In this document: piece by piece, positions 47,069-56,723 of the stretch
Layout: the number at the start of each line of letters is the position of its first letter
Position numbering within the stretch: position 1 is the first letter of the stretch
Assembly (NCBI GenBank): GCA_036675035.1
Contig: JAKFFO010000155.1
Coordinates: 1 to 64,000, forward strand
Origin: MESE01 sp036675035
Lineage (GTDB): Bacteria; Pseudomonadota; Gammaproteobacteria; Burkholderiales; Burkholderiaceae_D
DNA length: 64,000 nucleotides
Reading direction: 5' to 3'
The notes under the pieces: generated by a model
The model's input: the letters and a program-made list of their open reading frames with translations, nothing else
Databases searched by the model: none
Told to the model about the DNA's origin: nothing
Program-made: the position numbers and the translations under genes

Positions 47069-47153
47069 TGCATTCCTTTTTCAATCCGGCACGATTGCGT
47101 TCTGATTTGATCATGCCCACTTCTCCGTCTCTCCCCCGGAGAACGATCGGGGC

Positions 47154-47305
47154 TTGCGCAGGAAATCCGGACGATTTGGTGCTGCAGGGATTTCATGGGC
47201 ACATTGCCCATGCCTGCGCAACGGTATTGCCTTGCAAGGCAATACTGCTTTCGTCCGCCCGACCAACGGCACAGACCGGGCAATCTGGGCGCGTCCTGCA
47301 AGGAC
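47154..47305. repeat. Structured intergenic element between gspF and gspC (three-way-junction fold)
   Basis: TTGCGCAGG (47154-47162) pairs perfectly with CCTGCGCAA (47213-47221). Inside lie two adjacent perfect hairpins, GAAATCC/GGATTTC (47162-47168/47188-47194) and CATGGGCA-CAT-TGCCCATG (47194-47212), leaving essentially no unpaired junction bases. A perfect 22-base palindrome follows (47224-47245), then GTCCT-GCA-AGGAC (47293-47305). The 22-base palindrome is nearly the same as that at 13088-13109. It is either an RNA element in the gsp transcript or a dispersed palindromic repeat. Confidence 0.65.
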
Positions 47306-47345
47306 AGGCGACTTCAAACATAAGCACACCAAAAACAATATCGAT

Positions 47346-48566
47346 TCAGCGTACCAATTGATTGATCTCGATGATCGGCATTAGCACGGCCAGCACGATC
47401 AGCAGCACCACAACACCCATTACCAGGATCAATACCGGCTCCAGCAAGCCGGCAATCGTCAATGCACGCCGCTCAAGATCCTGTTCCTGTGCATTGGCCG
47501 CGCGCTCTAGCATCGCCGGCAATTCTCCGGTAACTTCGCCGGCACGAATCATATGAATCAGCATCGGTGGAAAATGCTTGTGCGCAGACAATGCGCGCGC
47601 CAATCCGACACCCTCACGTACACTGGTGGTTGCATCCTCGACCTGCGCGCGCATTGCGACATTGGACAGCGTATCGCGGCTGGTTTGCAGCGCGCGCAAT
47701 ATAGGCACACCCGAGCCTGTAGTAATTGCCAGCGTACTGGCAAAGCGCGCGGTGTTCAGGCTGCGCTCGAACTTGCCGTACATCGGCGCGTTCAGCAACC
47801 ACATGTGCCAGCGCATCTTGACTGCGGGGTCCTTCAATGCGGTACGCCAGGCAAAGATCAGCGCAACCACGATCAGGAAAACGATCCAGCCGTAACTCCG
47901 GACGAAATCGGAAATGCCGAGCATGATGACCGTGAGCAGCGGCAGTTTCTGCTTGGTGTTGGCGAAAACCGAAACAATCTGCGGCACCACATAGGTAAGC
48001 AGAAATATCACGATCGCAAATGCCACGACCGTCACGATCGCCGGATAGGTAAACGCCAGCTTGACCTTTTGCACCAATGCATTGCGCCGCTCGATATAGT
48101 CGGCGAGACGCGACAGCACGCGTGACAATTGTCCGATCTGCTCACCCGAGGCGACCAATGCGCGATAGATGTCCGCGAAATCGCGCGGGTGCTGCGACAG
48201 TGCGTCCGACAACGAGGCGCCGCCCATGATTTCCGAGCGTATCGATGCGATCAGGTCGCGCACATAGGTGCGCTCGGCCTGCTCCAGCAATGCAGTAAAC
48301 GCCTGTTCCAGCGGCAGGCTGGCTTCGAGCAGGCTGGCCAGTTGCCGGGTAAAGAGCGACAGCTCATTGGTCGACAAACGATCACCAAATGAGCGGCTTC
48401 TGGTCTGTCCCGCTTCGTCGAGTTGTGCGGCAATGGCATCGACCACGATCGGCACCAGGCCCTGATTGCGCAAATCGGAACGCGCGGCACGCGCGCTGTC
48501 GGCGTTGACGACGCCTTTTCTGGTGGAGCCGGCCGCATCGACGGCTTCATAACGGAATGCTGGCAA
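47346..48566 (-). CDS. gspF: Type II secretion inner-membrane platform protein GspF
   Basis: This 406-residue polytopic protein forms the cytoplasmic-membrane platform with GspE, L and M. It begins MPAFRYEAVDAAGSTRKGVV, has the duplicated T2SSF domain (FTRQLASLLEASLPLEQAFT; FASTLAITTGSGVPILRALQ) and three membrane segments (about 170-195, 222-242, 375-400). It follows gspE by 92 bp containing a hairpin. Confidence 0.95.
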   Translation of the reverse strand: MPAFRYEAVDAAGSTRKGVVNADSARAARSDLRNQGLVPIVVDAIAAQLDEAGQTRSRSFGDRLSTNELSLFTRQLASLLEASLPLEQAFTALLEQAERTYVRDLIASIRSEIMGGASLSDALSQHPRDFADIYRALVASGEQIGQLSRVLSRLADYIERRNALVQKVKLAFTYPAIVTVVAFAIVIFLLTYVVPQIVSVFANTKQKLPLLTVIMLGISDFVRSYGWIVFLIVVALIFAWRTALKDPAVKMRWHMWLLNAPMYGKFERSLNTARFASTLAITTGSGVPILRALQTSRDTLSNVAMRAQVEDATTSVREGVGLARALSAHKHFPPMLIHMIRAGEVTGELPAMLERAANAQEQDLERRALTIAGLLEPVLILVMGVVVLLIVLAVLMPIIEINQLVR

Positions 48567-48591
48567 GACGTGACCTCGAAATCAATTCAGC

Positions 48592-48613
48592 CATGCAGCC
48601 TGTTTGCTGCATG
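48592..48613. other. Intercistronic hairpin between gspE and gspF
   Basis: CATGCAGC and GCTGCATG form a perfect 8-bp stem with a 6-base loop in the only sizeable gap between gspE and gspF. There is no T-run, so mRNA processing or stability is as plausible as attenuation. Confidence 0.4.
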
Positions 48614-48658
48614 AAAGTGTGTGCGAGTTTGCAGAAAAACGTTCTGGTCCTTGACCTT

Positions 48659-50098
48659 TTAATCCTTGGTGACGCGTAATAACTCGGCCTGCGTCGTGGT
48701 GCCGTTTGCCAGCCAGCGCTCGCCATCCTCGCGCATCGTGCGCATCCCGTCGCGCTGTGCGGCGGCGCGGATCTCCGCTTCGGACGCCTGGTTATGGATT
48801 TGCGCACGGATTTCCTCGGTCGTCAGCAACAGTTCATAGACACCGACTCGTCCCTGATAACCCGTGTGGCCGCATTTGTCGCAACCGGCTGCATGCCAGT
48901 GCTGGCCATCAAACTGCTTGCATTCAGGGCAGAGTTTGCGCACAAGTCGCTGCGCGACCACGCCCAGCAATGACGATGACAGCAGGAACGGTTCAATGCC
49001 CATGTCCAGCAATCGTGTTACCGCCGCGGCCGAATCGTTGGTGTGCAGCGTCGCTAATACCAGGTGCCCGGTCAACGACGCCTGCACTGCAATCTGCGCG
49101 GTCTCCAGATCGCGAATCTCGCCGATCATGATCACGTCCGGATCCTGCCGCAGGATCGCGCGCAATGCCTTGGCGAACGTCATGTCGATGCGCTGGTTCA
49201 CCTGGGTCTGTCCGACGCCGGCCAATTCATACTCGATCGGATCTTCGACGGTCAAAATATTGGTGGTGGTTGCATTCAGCCGCGACAGCGCCGCATACAG
49301 CGTCGTGGTCTTGCCGGAGCCGGTCGGCCCGGTCACAAGCACGATGCCGTGCGGCTGTGCAATCAGTTGATCGAACTGCCCCAGCGCGCCTTCATCCATG
49401 CCGAGATGCTGCAAATCGAGCCGGCCCGCTTCCTTGTCGAGCAGACGCAGCACCGCGCGCTCGCCATGTCCGGTCGGCAGCGTCGATACCCGTACGTCGA
49501 CCGGTTTTCCGCCGACGCGCAATGTGATGCGTCCGTCCTGCGGCAGACGCTTTTCGGCGATATCGAGTTGCGACATGATCTTGATGCGGGAAATCAGCGA
49601 TGCGTGGATCGCCTTCTTTGGGCGGACGATGTCGCGCAAGGTACCGTCGATGCGGAAGCGCACCACCGACACCTGTTCGAAAGGTTCGATATGGATGTCG
49701 GAGGCGCCTTCACGCAATGCCTGCGTCAGCAGCGCGTTGATCATCCGGATCACAGGCGCATCGTCGGCCGATTCCAGCAGGTCTTCGACCGCCGGCATGT
49801 CGCGCATCAGTTTCGCCAGATCCAGATCGGATTCGTATTCATCGATGACCTGCGCCGCATCGCCGCCGGAACCGGCGTATGCCTGCGCAATTGCGGACTC
49901 CAGCGCTTCGCGCGACATCGCCTTGAGCTTGACGCGACCGAAGCGCCGGCTCACTTCGGCGATTGCCGATGGCGTCGTTGCGTCGGACACCCATATTTCT
50001 ACCGGGCCGCCTTCGGCTGTGCCGTTTCGATGAGCCAATACGGCGAAATCGCGTGCAAATGCAAACGGTAAGAGACGGGCTTCCATGACGGTAGTCAT
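48659..50098 (-). CDS. gspE: Type II secretion ATPase GspE
   Basis: This cytoplasmic hexameric ATPase powers pseudopilus assembly. The 479 residues include an N-terminal GspL-binding region, N2 domain, Walker A GPTGSGKTTTLYAALSRL (about 258-275), the Asp box/Walker B LRAILRQDPDVIMIGEIRDL, the His box LATLHTNDSAAAV, and the zinc-binding tetracysteine LCPECKQ ... CDKCGHTGYQGR (about 410-440). It lies 9 bp after gspD. Confidence 0.96.
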   Translation of the reverse strand: MTTVMEARLLPFAFARDFAVLAHRNGTAEGGPVEIWVSDATTPSAIAEVSRRFGRVKLKAMSREALESAIAQAYAGSGGDAAQVIDEYESDLDLAKLMRDMPAVEDLLESADDAPVIRMINALLTQALREGASDIHIEPFEQVSVVRFRIDGTLRDIVRPKKAIHASLISRIKIMSQLDIAEKRLPQDGRITLRVGGKPVDVRVSTLPTGHGERAVLRLLDKEAGRLDLQHLGMDEGALGQFDQLIAQPHGIVLVTGPTGSGKTTTLYAALSRLNATTTNILTVEDPIEYELAGVGQTQVNQRIDMTFAKALRAILRQDPDVIMIGEIRDLETAQIAVQASLTGHLVLATLHTNDSAAAVTRLLDMGIEPFLLSSSLLGVVAQRLVRKLCPECKQFDGQHWHAAGCDKCGHTGYQGRVGVYELLLTTEEIRAQIHNQASEAEIRAAAQRDGMRTMREDGERWLANGTTTQAELLRVTKD

Positions 50099-50107
50099 TG
50101 CTGATCT

Positions 50108-52354
50108 TTAATTTCTATTTCCAGGATGTTCCCACGGGAGCAGGGGCATGGGAGCCTGCTGCACCGGAGCGCTTGGCGCCGGGGCCGGTTGCAGAGGAAT
50201 CTGCGAGGGAACTGGTTGAGGCGTATTGCCTGGAGAATTCGACTGACTGTTATACAAAGGACCGCCGACGATGCGGCCATTCTGCAATTCCGGCAGAACC
50301 GGGGCGCCGGTATTTCTCAACACGATAGTCGGTTCCGGTTGTGCGTCAAGTTGCGCGCCGCGAATATAGCGATAACGGTCATTGGTGAGATTCACGCTCT
50401 GTTCATTGTTGCGAACCACGATCGGCCGCAAAAATACCATCAGGTTGGTTTTCACGCGACTGCGCTGTTGATACTTGAACAGATTGCCGACGACCGGGAT
50501 ATCGCCCAGGCCGGGCACTTTCTCGACGCCGTCCTGCCAATTGTCTTCGATCAATCCGCCCAATACGATGATCTGACCGTCATCGACCAAAACATTGGTA
50601 TCGATCGAGCGTTTGGTAGTGATGAGTCCGGAAGTAGTATTTTCCTGAATGTTCGACGTTTCCTGATAGATCGCCATTTTGACCGTGCCGCCTTCGGAAA
50701 TCTGGGGACGGACCCGCAGCGACAAACCGATATCCTTGCGTTCAATGGTCTGGAACGGATTGACGCCTGCCGCTCCGCCGGATGCCGCGGTCGTGAACTG
50801 GCCCGTCACGAACGGCACGTTCTGCCCCACGATGATTCTGGCTTCTTCGTTATCCAGCGTAATCAGATTGGGCATCGACAGGATGTTGGCATTGTCATCC
50901 GACTCAAGCGCACGCGCGATTGCACCCAGCGTCAGCTCTCCACCGATTTGGCGGAAGATGCCGAGGTTCAGTCCATTACCTGGCGCGCCTGCGGGCGGGG
51001 CACCGGCTACCGTGTTTGCGATTGCCTGGTTAATCAGATTATTTCCTCCGGAATTGAATCCGGTGATCGAGCCGATCCGATATTTGCTACCGGAATCGCC
51101 AGACAATCCGGCCCATTGGATACCGAACTCGGCCGCCTTATCGGAAGTAACTTCCACGATCAGCGATTCGATATACACTTGCGCGCGGCGCGCATCAAGC
51201 TGGTCGATCACGACGCGCAGATTGCGATAAACCGCTTCGCTCGCAGTAATGATCAGCGTATTGGTAGTCGGATCAGCCTGGATGAAGCCGCCCGGTCCGC
51301 CGGTCGGCAGCGGACCTTGCGCCGGCGCCGGTGAAGATGGCGGCATTTGCGAGCCCATGCCTCCATTTGAAACCTGTTGCGCCTGGGGCGCAGGCGTCGA
51401 AGCCTGCGGTTGCGTCCCGCTTGCCGTAGCATCGGAAGCGACGACTGCGCGCAGTATCTGCGCCAGCTTGGTGGCTTCTGCATTCTTCAGGTAAACCACG
51501 TGCACATTGCCTGGGTGTGCGGTCGGTTGATCCAGCTTGGCAATCAGCGATTTGGCAAGATTGGCGCGCGCCGCGGATGGCGCACGGATGATGACCGAGT
51601 TGGTACGCGAATCAGCAAGTACACTGGTGCTTCCGGCGCCTCCTGGCGCACCGGGCGCACCGCCGCCGGCTTCCAGCAAACGATTGACCATGTTTGCAAT
51701 ATCGGACGCCACCGCATGTTGGATCGGTATCACATCCAGATCGCTGGCTGCCGGTCCATCCAGCGCGGAAATAATCCTGCCGAGACGACGCAGATTGTCG
51801 GCATAATCGGTAATCACCAGCGTGTTGTTGCCGGGATTGGCGTTGATCGTATTGTTGGGCGAAATCAGCGGCCGCAAAACCGGCACCAGATTGCCGGCGG
51901 ACTCGTAGTTCAGCTGAAAAATCTGCGTCGCTATCTGATCGCCCTTGATTTTTCCCGATTGAATCGGTCCCGCCTGCAGCTTAGCATCGGCTTCCGGCAC
52001 GACCTTGGTAAAGCCGTCACCGGCGACGACCGCATATCCCTGCAATCGCAATGCCGACGTCAGTAGTTGAAAAGCCTGCGCTTTGGTAACCGGCTTTTCG
52101 GATACCAGGTTAATCGTACCTTTGACGCGCGGATCGATGATGAAGGTCGTATTGGTGTAATGGCCGATTGCCTTGATCACCGATTCGATATCCGCGCCAA
52201 CGAAATTCAGTGTCGCCTGGTTGGTCGAAGGATCCTGTGCATGCACGGGCTGTATTGCACTGATTGCGCACAGCAGGGCCATCGCTGCGCCGACATGCCG
52301 CCAGGTGGTTTGTTTTTGTGGATGCGGTGCTGCGAATAGATTGTTTGTTTTCAT
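50108..52354 (-). CDS. gspD: Type II secretion outer-membrane secretin GspD
   Basis: This 748-residue secretin forms the outer-membrane channel. It has a signal peptide (about 10-40, ending VHA), N0 (NFVGADIESVIKAIGHYTNT), N1-N3 modules with Gly/Pro/Gln-rich loops (GGGAPGAPGGAGS; a Pro/Gln-rich insert at about 325-355), and the secretin core (about 400-640, with NVPFVTGQFTTA and VPGLGDIPVVGNLFKYQ). The C-terminal 80 residues are Pro-rich. It overlaps gspN by ATGA. Confidence 0.96.
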   Translation of the reverse strand: MKTNNLFAAPHPQKQTTWRHVGAAMALLCAISAIQPVHAQDPSTNQATLNFVGADIESVIKAIGHYTNTTFIIDPRVKGTINLVSEKPVTKAQAFQLLTSALRLQGYAVVAGDGFTKVVPEADAKLQAGPIQSGKIKGDQIATQIFQLNYESAGNLVPVLRPLISPNNTINANPGNNTLVITDYADNLRRLGRIISALDGPAASDLDVIPIQHAVASDIANMVNRLLEAGGGAPGAPGGAGSTSVLADSRTNSVIIRAPSAARANLAKSLIAKLDQPTAHPGNVHVVYLKNAEATKLAQILRAVVASDATASGTQPQASTPAPQAQQVSNGGMGSQMPPSSPAPAQGPLPTGGPGGFIQADPTTNTLIITASEAVYRNLRVVIDQLDARRAQVYIESLIVEVTSDKAAEFGIQWAGLSGDSGSKYRIGSITGFNSGGNNLINQAIANTVAGAPPAGAPGNGLNLGIFRQIGGELTLGAIARALESDDNANILSMPNLITLDNEEARIIVGQNVPFVTGQFTTAASGGAAGVNPFQTIERKDIGLSLRVRPQISEGGTVKMAIYQETSNIQENTTSGLITTKRSIDTNVLVDDGQIIVLGGLIEDNWQDGVEKVPGLGDIPVVGNLFKYQQRSRVKTNLMVFLRPIVVRNNEQSVNLTNDRYRYIRGAQLDAQPEPTIVLRNTGAPVLPELQNGRIVGGPLYNSQSNSPGNTPQPVPSQIPLQPAPAPSAPVQQAPMPLLPWEHPGNRN

Positions 52355-53124
52355 TTGAGTTCTAGTGCAAAGACGTCCTTGCCGCCAACCCTGCGGCGTT
52401 GTCCCAGCAAATTGAGTAAATTTGCCAGCCTCTCTTCTTGCCCTGCTTCGGCTTCCGCCTGTCCCGAAAATTGCAAACGTCCATCTGTAAGCGTTCCGGA
52501 ACCATTCAATAACATCGGCCCTTCGATCGTTGTCAGCGTCAACTGCGCCTGTCGGCCGCGCCAGTCAAACGCCAGGTTATACGCACCCAGCGGCTTGATC
52601 GGCGACAGGCGCGACGCGATATCGGTCATTTCCAGATTCATCTGGCCGACGATCTCGATCGTGCCGCCACGCCGCGTCAGCTGCAACGGCCCCCACGACA
52701 AACGCATCTGACCGGATGGCTGTATGGTATTCAATGGCGCTCCAAGGCTGGCCAGCCGTTCCGCCGGCAACAGGATTGCACCCGGGCTTACCTGCCATTG
52801 ATACCAGCTGCCGGTAATAGAAACCGGTTGCGACAACGCCGCCGGATTCTCCAGCTGCGCGTTAACCCGCCCCAGCAAGACAGTGGGCGACAACTGCCAC
52901 GAAAAACGCCCGGGCAACAGCGGCGTCACAGGCGCCTGACCGCTTGGTGCGCCGCCGATAAAAGCCGATCCGTTCCATAATGTGCCTTGCGCGTCTCCCA
53001 GCGTCAAGCGCCCCATGGTTTGCTTTTCGAGCAGCACGGCCATCCAGGTTGCCGGCAAAAACATCAGCGCCGTGATGGCAACACTGATTATTCCGGCCAG
53101 CAACCATATCACGCTACGCTTCAC
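52351..53124 (-). CDS. gspN: Type II secretion protein GspN
   Basis: The 257-residue protein has an N-terminal membrane anchor (about 5-25) and a periplasmic beta-rich domain of the GspN family (VLLEKQTMGRLTLGDAQGTL, WNGSAFIGG, FSWQLSPTVLLGRV, and a final GGKDVFALELK). GspN is an accessory component present in only some systems. It sits between gspM (95-bp gap) and gspD, with which it overlaps by 4 bp. Confidence 0.88.
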   Translation of the reverse strand: MKRSVIWLLAGIISVAITALMFLPATWMAVLLEKQTMGRLTLGDAQGTLWNGSAFIGGAPSGQAPVTPLLPGRFSWQLSPTVLLGRVNAQLENPAALSQPVSITGSWYQWQVSPGAILLPAERLASLGAPLNTIQPSGQMRLSWGPLQLTRRGGTIEIVGQMNLEMTDIASRLSPIKPLGAYNLAFDWRGRQAQLTLTTIEGPMLLNGSGTLTDGRLQFSGQAEAEAGQEERLANLLNLLGQRRRVGGKDVFALELK

Positions 53125-53219
53125 TTGCTTTCCTTTTTTCCGGCATCACGGTCAAGAGAAAACGCCGCAGCATTCCATGTCCATGCCGTCGAACCGATAA
53201 ACGCGTTACTGCAAGAATC

Positions 53220-53732
53220 TTATTCACTCCTTTGCTGCCGCAACGTCAGCGTCGCATTCACAATACCGGGCTCTGCCTGTGCAACCACGTTGGCTTCGAT
53301 GACGGAAAGCAGCGCGGTCCGCTGCATTTCTGCCAGCCAATCAATAACTCCGGCGAACTGTACCGAATTCAATTGCACTCGTGCAATCTCGCCAGTCACT
53401 GCCACATTTTGCGGCTTTAATCCCTTGTCCATCAATCCCGCCTCCAAGCTCTCTTTGGACAGCGGTGCGACCGGCGGCCCCGCTTTGGCCGACAGTCCGC
53501 TTGCTTCTTTGGACATCGCCTGCAGTTCCGCAACCTGCTGCCGCATCACCGGCAGGTTCTTTTGTGTCCGTTCGCGCCCCGACAGCGCCGGATCAATCAG
53601 CAAAAGATAAATCAAACCCAGCACTATCACCGCCGCCGCTATGGCCAGCAGCGTGCGTTCACGCGCGTTTCGTGCGCTCCAGAATGCCGACAGCGGCTGC
53701 ATCACTTCATTCAGTCTGCTGGCCAGATTCAT
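53220..53732 (-). CDS. gspM: Type II secretion protein GspM
   Basis: The ATG at 53732 overlaps the gspL stop as ATGA and gives 170 residues; a start at 53753 would add seven. A single membrane segment (about 27-45, TLLAIAAAVIVLGLIYLLL) is followed by a periplasmic ferredoxin-like domain (about 70-165) with coiled-coil approach. GspM partners GspL in the inner-membrane platform. Confidence 0.88.
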   Translation of the reverse strand: MNLASRLNEVMQPLSAFWSARNARERTLLAIAAAVIVLGLIYLLLIDPALSGRERTQKNLPVMRQQVAELQAMSKEASGLSAKAGPPVAPLSKESLEAGLMDKGLKPQNVAVTGEIARVQLNSVQFAGVIDWLAEMQRTALLSVIEANVVAQAEPGIVNATLTLRQQRSE

Positions 53733-54997
53733 TTTCCGCTCCGAATTTGCCACACTACCGCTCCCGCCTGCGCGGGCGCCGCGGCGAGCGACAGTCCGCG
53801 CTCCGCGAGCGCCCTTGTTACGCGTTCGGTTGGCACTTCCACCCCGGGCTTAAGCCGCACGAACAAGGTGCGGTCACGATATTCGAGTGCGGCGATGCCG
53901 GATGACGTATTGCGGCCTTGCACACTGTTCCAGACTTCCCCGAACGCCGCCGCCAATGCGGTAAAGTCATCCGGTGCCGCTTGGCCCGAGTCGCGCTTTG
54001 CGGCGGCAATTTTCTGGCGCATTTGTGCAACCGGATCGACGATGACGGTTTCCTTTGGAAACGCCGATTTATAGATGCGAGTCATCGAATTGCGCAATGC
54101 ATCGGCTTCGCTCTTCAATCGCCACCAATCGATGTTCAGAGCGACGACATTGATCAACAGTACCGCAGCTGCCAATGCCAACGGCGCACGCCACGGGCGC
54201 CAGTTCAACGCAGGACCAGCCGCAGTGCGCAGACCCGACATCAGGTCGAGCGGCAGGCTGTTCGCACCCGCGATCCAGCGCGACCAGCTATCGGCGAACA
54301 CGCTGATGCGCTGCTCCGCTGCGCCGATGCCGTCGGCGGCATCCTGAAAGTCTCGCACCTGCGCTTGCGCAACGTACACCGTGATCGGGCCTTGCGGCAC
54401 CACGGCGCTCAATGTCTCCATGACTTCGCGAGCGGCGGTTTCCGGCTGCTCGGGCATGATCGGCAAACCGATTCCGTCATGCTCCGACAAGCGCAACGTC
54501 ACGGCGATGTCGCTCTCTTCCCCGTTAATGGCGGCCGAGACGCCGCCGGCCTGATATGGAAGGCACAACTGGCTTGGCAGCGCAGCGATATTGCGCGCAC
54601 CGAAGCCGATGAATGCCTGGGTAATGGTCTCAAGCCACGCCCGCTGCACCACTGCAATCGTGCGCAATCCGTCCGACGTGCCGCCTGCGACAATCACGCA
54701 TTCAGCCGGATCGGTAATCAACTGATCTTCAACCAAATTGGGCAACGCGGCCTTGAGTCTAGCGGCCGACATCGGTGGCACCTTGATGCGCAACAAACTC
54801 ACGTCGCTGGCCGCAAGCAGCAGCACCGTGCGCTGATTTTTTCCCATCAGCGCGGACAGCTCCGACAATGGCGCGATCCCTTCGCGCTCGATCGCGTCGC
54901 CTTGCGATACCAGCGCGAATGGACAAGGCAATGCGGTCCAGTGCGAAGCACTGTCAGCGGCGGCTTTCGAAGGTAAGCGGATATACAGTATGCTCAA
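53729..54997 (-). CDS. gspL: Type II secretion protein GspL
   Basis: The 422-residue bitopic protein recruits GspE. The cytoplasmic actin-like domain (about 1-240; VLLLAASDVSLLRIKVPPMS, ALPNLVEDQLI) is followed by a membrane segment (about 270-290, APLALAAAVLLINVVALNI) and a periplasmic ferredoxin-like domain (about 340-420, RDRTLFVRLKPGVEVPTERV). It overlaps gspM by 4 bp with the start chosen there and follows gspK by 17 bp. Confidence 0.92.
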   Translation of the reverse strand: MSILYIRLPSKAAADSASHWTALPCPFALVSQGDAIEREGIAPLSELSALMGKNQRTVLLLAASDVSLLRIKVPPMSAARLKAALPNLVEDQLITDPAECVIVAGGTSDGLRTIAVVQRAWLETITQAFIGFGARNIAALPSQLCLPYQAGGVSAAINGEESDIAVTLRLSEHDGIGLPIMPEQPETAAREVMETLSAVVPQGPITVYVAQAQVRDFQDAADGIGAAEQRISVFADSWSRWIAGANSLPLDLMSGLRTAAGPALNWRPWRAPLALAAAVLLINVVALNIDWWRLKSEADALRNSMTRIYKSAFPKETVIVDPVAQMRQKIAAAKRDSGQAAPDDFTALAAAFGEVWNSVQGRNTSSGIAALEYRDRTLFVRLKPGVEVPTERVTRALAERGLSLAAAPAQAGAVVWQIRSGK

Positions 54998-55014
54998 GAT
55001 GTCTCTTATTCTTT

Positions 55015-55992
55015 CTAATTTTCTCGAATCCAGATCAGCGAGGTCCGTGGACCATTGCGCTCGATCAGCGCTTGCACTTCCAGTCCGGCGCGATTCATGC
55101 GCACACTGCCGTTGACCAGGAAAAACCGGGTCTTGACGTCTACTTTTCCCTCTGCATCGCCGAGCGATTTTCCTTGCAGCCGATTCCGGAAATCACCAAG
55201 GTTGAGAAAGCTGGCGGTTTTCCTGCTCGCAACCAGTACCGCGGCGTCGGACAGCGAGAGTGTATCAATTCTAGCGACCAAAACTTCGGGTGATGCTGTA
55301 TTGACGTTCACCGGCGTCAGGCCGCTGGTCGGCAGGAAAATAACCAATTCCTTCAGTTTCTCGACCGCTTCGGGCGTAAACCCCGGCACCGCCAGCAAGT
55401 CGTCGATATGCTCAAGACCAATCTGCCTTGAATTGCTGCTGCCCGATTCATTGCCCTCTGCGCTGACCTGGCTCCTTACCATGGTATTGGCGACCGCTTC
55501 GGCCAGCACGGTATCGAGCTGCACGGCCGATAACAATCGCGCAAACGCCGCCACTTCGGCACGGTTGAATTCGCCTTTCGCACACAGATTGGTATTCGCC
55601 TCCCAACACAGATTGTTCAGATTGTAACGTGATTGCGCATCGATAATGCTGCCCGATACAGCGGCATCCGATGCATCCGTATCCGCACGTTCGTTCTCGA
55701 CATATTGATCCAGCCGCGTTTCGGCCAAAGGCACTGCCCACGGTTCATCGAGATTGTCGGTAGTCGAATTCATCACATCGGCGCGCAGGATCAGCCTTGC
55801 CCAATCCAGCGCCCCGCGCAATATCCACTGTTTTTGCAGCTGCAAGCGCTGATTTTCGATGGAACGTACCTGCACCTGCTGCTGCCAGAACAGACTCGCG
55901 ACAATCGTAATCGCCAGCGTGGTCAGCAATAGCGCGGTAATTACCGCAACACCGCGCTGGCGTGCCGGCAAAGCAAAGCGTCCGATGGTCAC
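55015..55992 (-). CDS. gspK: Type II secretion minor pseudopilin GspK
   Basis: The 325-residue large minor pseudopilin caps the pseudopilus tip with I and J. The prepilin cleavage region is RQRG followed by VAVITALLLTTLAITIVASL. The family's central SAM-like helical insert includes IDAQSRYNLNNLCWEANTNL and PVNVNTASPEVLVARIDTL. Position +5 is not glutamate, as is normal for GspK. It overlaps gspJ by ATGA. Confidence 0.93.
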   Translation of the reverse strand: MTIGRFALPARQRGVAVITALLLTTLAITIVASLFWQQQVQVRSIENQRLQLQKQWILRGALDWARLILRADVMNSTTDNLDEPWAVPLAETRLDQYVENERADTDASDAAVSGSIIDAQSRYNLNNLCWEANTNLCAKGEFNRAEVAAFARLLSAVQLDTVLAEAVANTMVRSQVSAEGNESGSSNSRQIGLEHIDDLLAVPGFTPEAVEKLKELVIFLPTSGLTPVNVNTASPEVLVARIDTLSLSDAAVLVASRKTASFLNLGDFRNRLQGKSLGDAEGKVDVKTRFFLVNGSVRMNRAGLEVQALIERNGPRTSLIWIREN

Positions 55993-56723
55993 ACCGCCCC
56001 CAGCAGGAACACCTTGAGCATGCTCGCATCGCTGCCCTGCATCTGCAACGCAACCTGCAGTCCGGTCAACGTCGTTTGATTCAACACCGGCGACGGATTT
56101 CCAGCGGCAGGATTGCCGGCCGACGGCGTCATGATCGAGCCTTTCGAAGTCCTTGCCGGCGCTTCCGGTGCTTCGAGATTGGCATTTACCTCACCCCAGC
56201 CCTTCGGGCCCCACAGTCGCATCGTCATTGCAGTAACGCCCGATTGCAGCCGCACTTCCTGTCCCGTTTCGATATCGCTTTCCGCAGCAGTCCACAAGCG
56301 GTCCAGCTCGGCCAGATCCCGGGTGCCGACCGATTCACGGCGGGTCAGCACACCATCCCGGACCCGATACGTAACCACCTGCAAACGGGACGGCTGATTT
56401 TCCGCAAATACCTTGCGTATCAGCATGATGCGATCGCGATCGATTACAAGAGGCGCACGATCAGGCGCGCTTTTCCCGGTTACGACCTGCGCAAAATCAT
56501 TCTGCATCTGTGCAAATGCCAGCTGCATGCCGCGGGTCTGCTCCAGGTCTTCGTTCAGCGCGACGCGCGCGCGCACAATACTGTCCAGGCCGCGCCATCC
56601 CAGCACCGCCACAAATGCCAGCACGCTGATGGCAACCAGCAGCTCGATCAGCGTCAAGCCGCATTGTCCGCGCCGCTGCCCGGATAAGAATCCGATGCGG
56701 CAGTTTGCTTTGTTACTGCTCAT
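55989..56723 (-). CDS. gspJ: Type II secretion minor pseudopilin GspJ
   Basis: The 244-residue protein has the type IV prepilin N-terminus GQCG followed by LTLIELLVAISVLAFVAVLG, with Glu at +5. The body has the GspJ pattern WRGLDSIVRARVALNEDLEQ. It overlaps gspI by 11 bp and gspK by 4 bp. Confidence 0.92.
   Translation of the reverse strand: MSSNKANCRIGFLSGQRRGQCGLTLIELLVAISVLAFVAVLGWRGLDSIVRARVALNEDLEQTRGMQLAFAQMQNDFAQVVTGKSAPDRAPLVIDRDRIMLIRKVFAENQPSRLQVVTYRVRDGVLTRRESVGTRDLAELDRLWTAAESDIETGQEVRLQSGVTAMTMRLWGPKGWGEVNANLEAPEAPARTSKGSIMTPSAGNPAAGNPSPVLNQTTLTGLQVALQMQGSDASMLKVFLLGAV

Noticed and set aside
49064..54976. Several 330-400-codon plus-strand open frames opposite gspE, gspD and gspL
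   Set aside because: All are antisense to well-supported gsp genes with family motifs and tight operon spacing.
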